From contig UQZC01000005.1 in the NCBI GenBank assembly GCA_900545505.1, positions 1 to 20,098 of the forward strand: 20,098 bases of DNA, given 5' to 3'. Numbering within the stretch: position 1 is the first letter of the stretch; every line of letters starts with the position of its first letter. This document shows positions 14,141-20,098 of the stretch, piece after piece. The notes under the pieces are model-generated. The model did not search any database, was not told where the DNA came from, and was given only the letters and a program-made list of their open reading frames with translations. Position numbers and translations under genes: made by a program. Origin of the DNA: an uncultured Collinsella sp. GTDB taxonomy: Bacteria; Actinomycetota; Coriobacteriia; Coriobacteriales; Coriobacteriaceae.

Positions 14141-14384
14141 GATTTTAACTGCGATTGCATTGGCGACGACTGTCGCAGCTGGTGCCTTTGCTGGATATAA
14201 GATCGCGACAGACGATGAACTTCGAGGTCGTCTGCTTCGAGGCGCGCAAGATATCGTCGATACTTCCAAGAAGAAAATGAATGTTATGACAGAAGATGTT
14301 GCCATGCGTACGGCTCAGGTAACGAAGAATCCCAAGATTAATCAAGGTTGGGTTAGTAACCAATGGGAAAATGTAGGCTATTAG
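14130..14384 (+). CDS. Small membrane-anchored hypothetical protein in the parAB operon
   Basis: I do not recognise this 84-residue protein. It begins MRNKILTAIALATTVAAGAFAGYKIA, a short basic stretch and one hydrophobic segment (about 5-25), typical of a membrane anchor or signal peptide without an obvious cleavage site. The rest is helical and charged (DDELRGRLLRGAQDIVDTSKKK), resembling small YtxH-type proteins, and ends NQWENVGY. The start is ATG 14130, with AAGGAGG five bases upstream inside parB. The stop lies in the palindrome at 14381-14392. Position suggests a link to partitioning or envelope attachment; this is only inference. Confidence 0.8.
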   Translation: MRNKILTAIALATTVAAGAFAGYKIATDDELRGRLLRGAQDIVDTSKKKMNVMTEDVAMRTAQVTKNPKINQGWVSNQWENVGY

Positions 14385-14392
14385 GTACCTAA
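14381..14392. repeat. 12-bp palindrome TTAGGTACCTAA, copy 2
   Basis: Identical to 10877-10888. It contains the stop codon of the small gene and precedes the operon terminator by 20 bases. Confidence 0.6.
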
Positions 14393-14412
14393 CAATTACT
14401 TAGCATATTTTG

Positions 14413-14455
14413 AGGGGTCCTTGTCTGATTCACGAGGCAAGGACCCCTTATTTTG
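14413..14455 (+). terminator. Terminator of the parAB operon
   Basis: An 11-bp stem AGGGGTCCTTG/CAAGGACCCCT (14413-14423 with 14438-14448) has a 14-base loop, then TTATTTT. The U-rich side is on the plus strand only. Confidence 0.85.
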
Positions 14456-14500
14456 GCCGTAAAAAATGGGACAGGTAGCAGCTGATTCAAAATTAAGGTC

Positions 14501-14546
14501 AATAAATAAAACGGCCCCGGTTGCATCTCCTGTAACCGGGGCCGTT
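14501..14546 (-). terminator. Terminator of rlmN
   Basis: A 13-bp stem (14510-14522 with 14534-14546), very GC-rich, has an 11-base loop and, on the minus strand, a following TTTTATTTATT. It faces the parAB terminator in a convergent arrangement. Confidence 0.88.
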
Positions 14547-14549
14547 CGA

Positions 14550-14565
14550 TGTTTCACATGAAACG
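14550..14565. promoter_or_regulatory. Degenerate parS-like site
   Basis: TGTTTCACATGAAACG matches parS at 14 of 16 positions, with changes at the centre and the last base. It lies between the rlmN stop and its terminator. ParB binding is inferred. Confidence 0.55.
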
Positions 14566-14583
14566 TTTTGGGGTGCGACTCCC

Positions 14584-15636
14584 CTATGCGTTCTTCTGAA
14601 CTTTGAAGCGCTGCTTCAGCTGTCCGCAAGCGGCGTCAATATCGTTACCACGGGAGTTACGAATCGTGGTCTCGATGCCACGGGACTCAAGACGACGCTG
14701 AAGATCCTCAACCTTATGAATCGGCGACGGCTTGAGCGGGCTGCCCTCGATGTCGTTAAGCTGAATCAGGTTAACGTGGCACAACGTTCCCTCGCAGAAG
14801 TCGCAGAGCGCCTGCATCTCGGGATTCGTATCGTTGACGCCTTCGATCATGGCATACTCATAGGTCGGGCGGCGGCCAGTCTTCTCGGTGTAGAGTTGAA
14901 GCGCCTCGTGAAGGCGAAGTAGCGTGTACTTCTTAACACCGGGCATTAGCTTATTGCGTGTCGACTGGATGGCGGAATGCAGGGAAACGGCAAGCGTGAA
15001 CTGCTCGGGGATGTCGGCAAATTTGCGAATACCGGGAATAATGCCGCTGGTAGAGACGGTGAGGTGACGAGCACCGATACCGATGCCATCGGGGTCGTTG
15101 AGGATTCGCAACGCCTTGAGAACCTCGTCGTAGTTGGCAAACGGCTCGCCCTGGCCCATGAAGACAACGCTCGTGACGCGCTCGCCAAAGTCGTTGGATA
15201 CATGAAGTACCTGGTCGACGATCTCTTGAGCGGTCAGAGAGCGCTTGAGGCCGTTGAGACCGGTAGCGCAAAAGGCACAGCCCATGCCGCAGCCTGCCTG
15301 GGTGGAAACGCAGACGGAAAGCTTGTTGCGACGGGGCATACCGACAGTTTCGACGGAAATGCCGTCGTGGTACTCGAGCAGATACTTGCGCGAGCCATCT
15401 TTGGAAACCTGCTTGGTGAGTTCAGTCGGCGTATCAAAGGCAAAAGCCTCTTTAAGCTGCTCGCGGAAAGCCTTGGGAAGGTTGGTCATGTCGTCGAACG
15501 AACAAACGTTCTTCTCAAAGACCCATTCGATGAGCTGCTTCGCGCGGAAGGCGGGCTGGCCAAGCTCGGCCACGAGCTCGCGAATATCGTTTTGGCTCAA
15601 GTCGCGAATGTCCTGAGATTTAGTCCTGGGATTCAT
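14584..15636 (-). CDS. rlmN: Dual-specificity rRNA/tRNA adenine C2-methyltransferase RlmN
   Basis: RlmN is a radical-SAM enzyme that methylates C2 of A2503 in 23S rRNA and A37 in some tRNAs. The iron-sulfur motif is CGMGCAFC (Cys116, Cys120, Cys123). The catalytic pair is Cys109 in SVCVSTQAGC and Cys337 in NDIDAACGQL. The SAM-contact motif MGQGEP lies at about 160-165, and the C-terminal RNSRGNDIDAACG confirms RlmN. Its 350 residues are typical. The start is ATG 15636 with GAAAGG five bases upstream. It runs divergently from ddl across an 85-bp gap and convergently with the parAB operon. Confidence 0.97.
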   Translation of the reverse strand: MNPRTKSQDIRDLSQNDIRELVAELGQPAFRAKQLIEWVFEKNVCSFDDMTNLPKAFREQLKEAFAFDTPTELTKQVSKDGSRKYLLEYHDGISVETVGMPRRNKLSVCVSTQAGCGMGCAFCATGLNGLKRSLTAQEIVDQVLHVSNDFGERVTSVVFMGQGEPFANYDEVLKALRILNDPDGIGIGARHLTVSTSGIIPGIRKFADIPEQFTLAVSLHSAIQSTRNKLMPGVKKYTLLRLHEALQLYTEKTGRRPTYEYAMIEGVNDTNPEMQALCDFCEGTLCHVNLIQLNDIEGSPLKPSPIHKVEDLQRRLESRGIETTIRNSRGNDIDAACGQLKQRFKVQKNA

Positions 15637-15651
15637 GGAAGCCTTTCGATT

Positions 15652-15681
15652 TTGGGGAAACGTAGAGGGTATCGCTACAAT
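15652..15681 (+). promoter_or_regulatory. Possible ddl promoter
   Basis: TACAAT (15676-15681) is a good -10 box at a fitting distance before ddl. The -35 at 15652-15657 is weak (TTGGGG) with an 18-base spacer. Confidence 0.4.
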
Positions 15682-15721
15682 ATGGTATCAGCTGCAGAAA
15701 TTATAGAGGAGGAGTCTGCCC

Positions 15722-16687
15722 ATGCCGGGTAAAAGCCTAGAGAACATGCACGTAGCGGTCTTGGCGGGTGGTCATTCCGCTGAGCGCGAGATCTCGCTCA
15801 ATTCGGGAAAGAACGTTGTGGCGGCACTGAAGGAGGCCGGCTACACCTCGGTGGAGCTGCTCGACACGGCCGCTGATGACTTTATGGTAACCATGGCGAC
15901 TGGCGGTTTCGATGTGGCGTTTATCGCCATGCACGGCGCCGGCGGTGAGGATGGCGCCATGCAGGGTGCCATGGAGACCCTTGGTATCCCCTACACGGCC
16001 TCGGGCGTGCTTGCCAGCGCCTGCGGTGCCGACAAGGAGGTCTCTAAGCTCCTGTACGCCAAGGCGGGCATTCCTATTGCCCCCGGCCTCGCGCTCGAGG
16101 TGGGCGATGAAGTCGATATCGATCATATCGTCGAGGTTTGTGGCGAGCGCTGCTTTGTGAAGCCGGCCGTCAACGGTTCCAGCTATGGCATTTCCCTGGT
16201 CCATGAGCCCTCCGAGCTGCCCGCGGCAATCGCCAAGGCGTTTGAGTACGGCGACAAAGTGCTGGTCGAGAAGTGCATCGAGGGTACCGAGATCACCGTC
16301 GGCGTATACGGCGAAGATGACGTGCGCGCCCTGCCGATTGTCGAGATTCGTAAGCCCGAGGACTGCGAGTTCTACGATCTGGACGTGAAGTATGTCGACC
16401 CTACGGACATCCATCGCATTCCGGCGCAGATTTCACCCGAGAATTATGCTCGCGCTCAGGAGCTTGCGTGCGCCGCTCACAAGGCCCTCGGTTGCCTGGG
16501 TATCTCGCGCAGCGATTTTATTGTGAGTGAGGACGGCCCCGTTATCCTCGAGACCAATACCATTCCCGGCATGACCGATACGTCGCTGTATCCGGATGAG
16601 ATCCGCAACACCGACGACATGACGTTCCCGCAGGTCTGTGACAGCCTGATCCGTATGGGCCTTCGTCGAGCGGGCATTGCATGCTAA
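15722..16687 (+). CDS. ddl: D-alanine--D-alanine ligase
   Basis: Ddl joins two D-alanines with ATP for peptidoglycan precursor synthesis. This ATP-grasp enzyme shows GGHSAEREISLNSG (Glu21 binding the first D-Ala), HGAGGEDGAMQGAMETLGIPYTASGVL in parts (71-97), VKPAVNGSSYGIS (Ser153/154), EFYDLDVKY with Tyr224 at the position of E. coli Tyr216, and the metal-binding ETNTIPGMT (277-285). Keeping Tyr, not Phe, at 224 argues for D-Ala-D-Ala and against a D-lactate (vancomycin-resistance) specificity. Its 321 residues are typical. The start is ATG 15722 after GAGGAGGAG, seven bases upstream. It overlaps dinG by seven bases. Confidence 0.96.
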   Translation: MPGKSLENMHVAVLAGGHSAEREISLNSGKNVVAALKEAGYTSVELLDTAADDFMVTMATGGFDVAFIAMHGAGGEDGAMQGAMETLGIPYTASGVLASACGADKEVSKLLYAKAGIPIAPGLALEVGDEVDIDHIVEVCGERCFVKPAVNGSSYGISLVHEPSELPAAIAKAFEYGDKVLVEKCIEGTEITVGVYGEDDVRALPIVEIRKPEDCEFYDLDVKYVDPTDIHRIPAQISPENYARAQELACAAHKALGCLGISRSDFIVSEDGPVILETNTIPGMTDTSLYPDEIRNTDDMTFPQVCDSLIRMGLRRAGIAC

Positions 16688-19575
16688 TCGAGGACGCGGT
16701 TTCGTCAGGAACGCCGCAGTTTGTCATCGACTCCTATGCCACGCTTGCCGAACGCGCCAAAACGCAGTCCTTCGGTCTTATCGAGGAAGATGTAATTGTC
16801 CTCGATACCGAGACCACAGGTCTTTCGGTGCAGGACAACGAGCTGATCGAGATCTCGGCGGCCCGTCTTTCGGGCCGCGAGATCGTCGACCGTTTCGATA
16901 CCTTCGTGCATCCCAAGCAGCTGATTCCCGCCGAGATTACCGAGCTCACGAGCATTACAAATGCCGATGTGGCAGATGCCCCGTCGGCCGTTGAGGCCGT
17001 CGCCGCTCTCGCCGATTTTGTCGGTGGTTGCCCGGTGATCGCACATAACGCCACGTTCGACCGCTCGTTTATCGAGTCGGTCAAAGGCGGCGCCAACGTG
17101 AGCGATATTTGGATCGATTCGCTGGCGCTGTCGCGCATCGCGCTTCCGCGCCTGGCCTCGCACAAGCTGTCTTTTATGGCCGATCTGTTTGGCTGTGACT
17201 CGGTATCACACCGTGCCAATGCCGACGTCGACGCCCTGTGTGGCGTATGGCGCGTGTTGATAGAAGCGCTCACCGACTTGCCCCAGGGCCTCATGGCGCG
17301 CCTAGCCGACATGCATCCGGATGTGCCTTGGTCCTATCGTCCTATCTTCTCATTCTTGGCAGGGCAGAACCCTGGTTCTATCTTCTCTCTCAGCGCCGCT
17401 CGTACTGACGTTCTCAAGGCCGATCGCGCCGACGATCGGGTGGACGCCGACGAACTGCCGGTTCTCAAGATGCCGAGTCGTGAGGAGATTGAGGCAGACT
17501 ATGCGCCAGGTGGCCTGGTCAATCGCATGTATCCCACTTACGAGCCGCGTGATGAGCAGATCGCGATGGCGCTCGAGGTCCGCGATGCGCTGGTCACGGG
17601 CACTCATCGTGTAATTGAGGCGGGCACAGGCGTCGGCAAATCGATGGCCTATCTGGTGCCTTTTGCCGAGGCGGCACGCCGTAACAACATCACGGTTGGT
17701 ATTGCGACCAAATCGAACAATCTTGCCGACCAGCTCATGTACCATGAGCTGCCAAAACTTGCCGAGCAACTGGACGGTGGTCTGTCATTTTGCGCTCTCA
17801 AGGGCTATGACCACTATCCGTGCCTGCGCAAGCTTGAGCGCATGAGCCGAGGCCAGGTCGAGATTACCACCAAGCGCGATCCGGCGGACACGCTCACGGC
17901 GGTCGCGGTCATTATGGCGTACGTCTGCCAATCAGCCGATGGCGACCTCGACTCGCTTGGCATTCGGTGGCGCAGCGTCAACCGCCCCGACTTTACGACG
18001 GCCTCGCGCGAGTGTGCTCGCCGCCTCTGCCCGTTTTTCCCTGATAAATGTTTGGTCCACGGCGCTCGCCGTCGTGCGGCGCATGCCGATGTGGTGGTCA
18101 CCAACCATTCCCTGCTGTTCCGCAATGTTGCGGCCGAGGGCAGGATTTTGCCTCCGATTCGTCATTGGGTAATCGACGAGGCTCATTCTATCGAGCGCGA
18201 GGCGCGCCGTCAGTGGGCGCGCGTGGTGTCAGCGGACGAATCACGCGTTCTGTTTGAGCGCCTGGGTGGCTCGAGCACCGGTGCGCTAAGCCAGGTCTCC
18301 CGTGATTTGGCAACCTCCGAGGGCTCTACGCTCTATCTGGGCCTTACTGCCAAGGCGACGTCGACGGTTGCGTGCGCGAGCATGGCAATCGCCGACGTGT
18401 TCGATGGCGTTCGCGAGCTCGGCCGCCGTGCGCGTGGGGGTTATGACAATGCCAATCTATGGATTGGCCCCGAGTTGCGCGAATCTGACGACTGGCATGA
18501 TTTCTTACAGTCGGCCTACACTGCCAGCGACGCATTGGAACAAGCTGACAAGAGCGTCGACGCGCTGGTGCAAGCCCTCGCCGCCGACAAGCCCGAGGTT
18601 GTTGTCGACCTGGGTGATATCTCGCGCCGCCTGCACGAGCTGGTCGAGAACCTCAAACTCATCATTGATGGCACCGATGAACACTACGTGTATTCGCTGC
18701 AGGTCAATCGCAGGCTGCGTGCCGGCGGAGAGTCAATGACCGCAGAGCGCATCGACATTGGCGAGGCCTTGGCAACCGAATGGCTGCCCGAGGTTCACAC
18801 GGCTATCTTTGCCTCGGCGACCATGACGGTGTCCAAAAGCTTTGAACACTTTAACCACGCGGTCGGCCTCGATCGCATCGGTGCTTCAACATCCTCATCG
18901 CTGCACTTGGACTCGAGCTACGACTTCGATTCGAACATGGCTGTAGTCGTTGCGGGCGATATCCCCGATCCGCGCGATCGCGAGAGCTATCTTACGGCGC
19001 TCGAGCGCGTGCTGGTCGACGCCCATCTTGCCATGGGCGGATCGGTGCTCACACTGTTCACCAATCGGCGCGACATGGAAGACCTGTACGCCCGCGTTGA
19101 GCCCAAGATGGCCCGTGCGGGTCTGGAGCTCGACTGCCAGCAGCGCAACTCATCTCCTCGTCGCCTGCGCGACCGGTTTATCAACGAGCCGACCTCGTCG
19201 CTTTTTGCGCTTAAGGCCTTCTGGGAGGGGTTTGACGCCAGCGGCGAGACGCTGCGTTGCGTCATCATTCCCAAGCTGCCGTTCTCGAGCCCCACGGACC
19301 CGCTCTCGTGCGAGCGCAACCTGCGCGAAGACCGCGCTTGGGCGCGCTATTCGCTGCCCGAGGCGGTGCTCGAGGTTAAGCAGGCGGCCGGCCGCCTTAT
19401 CCGCTCGTCGACCGATTGCGGCGTGCTGATTCTGGCCGACCCGCGCCTGGTGACGAAGGGCTACGGAAAGAAGTTCTTAACGTCGCTGCCCACGAGCTCC
19501 TACCAGCGCATCGAATCGGCGCAGATCGGTCACTATCTGCAACTGTGGCGCGCACGTCACGAGCGGCGGCGCTAA
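16681..19575 (+). CDS. dinG: DnaQ-like exonuclease fused to DinG-family helicase
   Basis: The protein joins a DEDDh 3'-5' exonuclease to a superfamily 2 helicase of the XPD/DinG type, suited to processing structured or damaged DNA. The exonuclease part (about 36-200) has DTETTG (Asp42, Glu44), AHNATFD (Asp127) and HRANADVD (His177, Asp182). The helicase part has Walker A AGTGVGKS (314-321), DEAH (499-502), SATMTVSKSF and VKQAAGRLIRSSTDCG (motif VI). Cys381, 445, 450 and 457 are spaced like the four ligands of the DinG/XPD iron-sulfur cluster. Its 964 residues fit the Firmicutes-style fusion. The ATG overlaps the ddl stop by seven bases, suggesting coupled translation; the end overlaps the next gene by four bases. 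Confidence 0.94.
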   Translation: MLIEDAVSSGTPQFVIDSYATLAERAKTQSFGLIEEDVIVLDTETTGLSVQDNELIEISAARLSGREIVDRFDTFVHPKQLIPAEITELTSITNADVADAPSAVEAVAALADFVGGCPVIAHNATFDRSFIESVKGGANVSDIWIDSLALSRIALPRLASHKLSFMADLFGCDSVSHRANADVDALCGVWRVLIEALTDLPQGLMARLADMHPDVPWSYRPIFSFLAGQNPGSIFSLSAARTDVLKADRADDRVDADELPVLKMPSREEIEADYAPGGLVNRMYPTYEPRDEQIAMALEVRDALVTGTHRVIEAGTGVGKSMAYLVPFAEAARRNNITVGIATKSNNLADQLMYHELPKLAEQLDGGLSFCALKGYDHYPCLRKLERMSRGQVEITTKRDPADTLTAVAVIMAYVCQSADGDLDSLGIRWRSVNRPDFTTASRECARRLCPFFPDKCLVHGARRRAAHADVVVTNHSLLFRNVAAEGRILPPIRHWVIDEAHSIEREARRQWARVVSADESRVLFERLGGSSTGALSQVSRDLATSEGSTLYLGLTAKATSTVACASMAIADVFDGVRELGRRARGGYDNANLWIGPELRESDDWHDFLQSAYTASDALEQADKSVDALVQALAADKPEVVVDLGDISRRLHELVENLKLIIDGTDEHYVYSLQVNRRLRAGGESMTAERIDIGEALATEWLPEVHTAIFASATMTVSKSFEHFNHAVGLDRIGASTSSSLHLDSSYDFDSNMAVVVAGDIPDPRDRESYLTALERVLVDAHLAMGGSVLTLFTNRRDMEDLYARVEPKMARAGLELDCQQRNSSPRRLRDRFINEPTSSLFALKAFWEGFDASGETLRCVIIPKLPFSSPTDPLSCERNLREDRAWARYSLPEAVLEVKQAAGRLIRSSTDCGVLILADPRLVTKGYGKKFLTSLPTSSYQRIESAQIGHYLQLWRARHERRR

Positions 19576-20098
19576 AGCGGACAGACGAGGGTTTTTGCCA
19601 TATCGCACAGACGCTTTGACAGGGCGGGGTCATCCAAGATGCGGATGGCTCCGCCCGCTGCGATTACCTGGCTCAGTAGCCAACGCTCGGAGCCGTAATG
19701 CACGGTTACCGTTGCCATGTCTGCCCCGCTGCGCTCGATTAGGGTGATGCCGGCCCAGTCCAGATGCTCCGCCATATCGAATGGCATCAAGAGCTTTGCG
19801 CTACGCTGCGTCCGGGCAAGGGAATCGTGGAGGGATGCGACGCCCGGTGTGTGAGGCACGACGGAGTCTTCCGTCAAGGTGAGTCCCTCGATTTTATCCA
19901 TGCGATAGGTGCGCTGCTCATCGATCGCGATGTCCCAGGCAATCAGGTATGTTTGGTCGCCGTTTGCCGTAATGCGCAAGGGGTCGACCAGACGCTCGCG
20001 TGGCCGCGCATCGTCCATCGAGCGATACGAGATGCGGCAGCGAACACCGTCCTGAATGGCGCAGCTCAGCTGCTGCCAGTGCGACCCGTGGTTGACGG
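19572..20098 (-). CDS. WYL-domain regulator, C-terminal part (cut by window edge)
   Basis: About 175 residues are present, in a frame open to the window edge. The start lies beyond 20098; an internal ATG at 20018 is not the gene start. The WYL sensor domain pattern is visible: LSCAIQDGVRCRISYRS, then ERLVDPLRIT followed by TYLIAWD (the WYL-like core) and RTYRMDKIEGL. These proteins usually bind a ligand or nucleic acid and control transcription through an N-terminal winged helix, which would lie outside the window. The C-terminal region (HYGSERWLLSQVIAAGGAIRILD) resembles the WCX extension. Its stop TAG overlaps the dinG stop on the other strand, so the genes meet tail to tail. Confidence 0.85.
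   Translation of the reverse strand, partial: VNHGSHWQQLSCAIQDGVRCRISYRSMDDARPRERLVDPLRITANGDQTYLIAWDIAIDEQRTYRMDKIEGLTLTEDSVVPHTPGVASLHDSLARTQRSAKLLMPFDMAEHLDWAGITLIERSGADMATVTVHYGSERWLLSQVIAAGGAIRILDDPALSKRLCDMAKTLVCPL

Noticed and set aside
14396..14629. 77-codon minus-strand frame with FHVKHR
   Set aside because: It crosses two terminators and starts inside rlmN; the FHVKHR motif is just the translation of the degenerate parS site.

Overview
The window is a chromosomal replication-origin neighbourhood from a high-GC Gram-positive bacterium. Gene order, actinobacterial-type GyrB and RecF/DciA neighbours, and an unusual GHKL ATPase gene beside dnaA suggest the class Coriobacteriia, perhaps Collinsella. 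That taxonomic call is inference from gene content and style, not from a database match.

Left arm (1-9071, all on the minus strand): gyrA (cut by the window edge), gyrB, a terminator, a DUF721/DciA-like gene, recF, dnaN, a 238-bp intergenic region, dnaA, then a gene for a GHKL ATPase with a long Gln/Pro/Tyr/Met-rich linker and a C-terminal winged helix. The dnaA-dnaN gap holds an AT-rich patch, a run of DnaA-trio triplets and DnaA-box-like sites. A second gap (9072-9344) in front of rpmH repeats several of the same modules, so the origin looks bipartite, with dnaA and the GHKL gene looped between its halves.

Right arm (9243-14455, plus strand): a consensus promoter drives rpmH-rnpA-yidD-yidC-jag (ribosome, RNase P, membrane insertase, RNA-binding protein), ending at a strong terminator. 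Then come rsmG, three perfect parS sites spaced exactly 39 bp apart, parA, parB and a small membrane-anchored protein, ending at a second terminator. This is the segregation module matching the origin.

Far right (14500-20098): rlmN on the minus strand, with its own terminator and a degenerate parS downstream of its stop codon. Then come ddl and an overlapping dinG (exonuclease-helicase fusion) on the plus strand, and the 3' part of a WYL-domain regulator on the minus strand that runs off the window.

The main points of novelty are: (i) DnaA-box-like repeats of the form TTTTCAACA instead of TTATCCACA, together with substitutions at the DNA-reading residues of DnaA; (ii) the origin-linked GHKL/winged-helix protein; (iii) the two origin halves sharing long motifs; (iv) parS-like sites hidden in the dnaA coding sequence and after rlmN; (v) an extra small gene in the parAB operon. 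No stretch longer than 300 bases lacks a gene.
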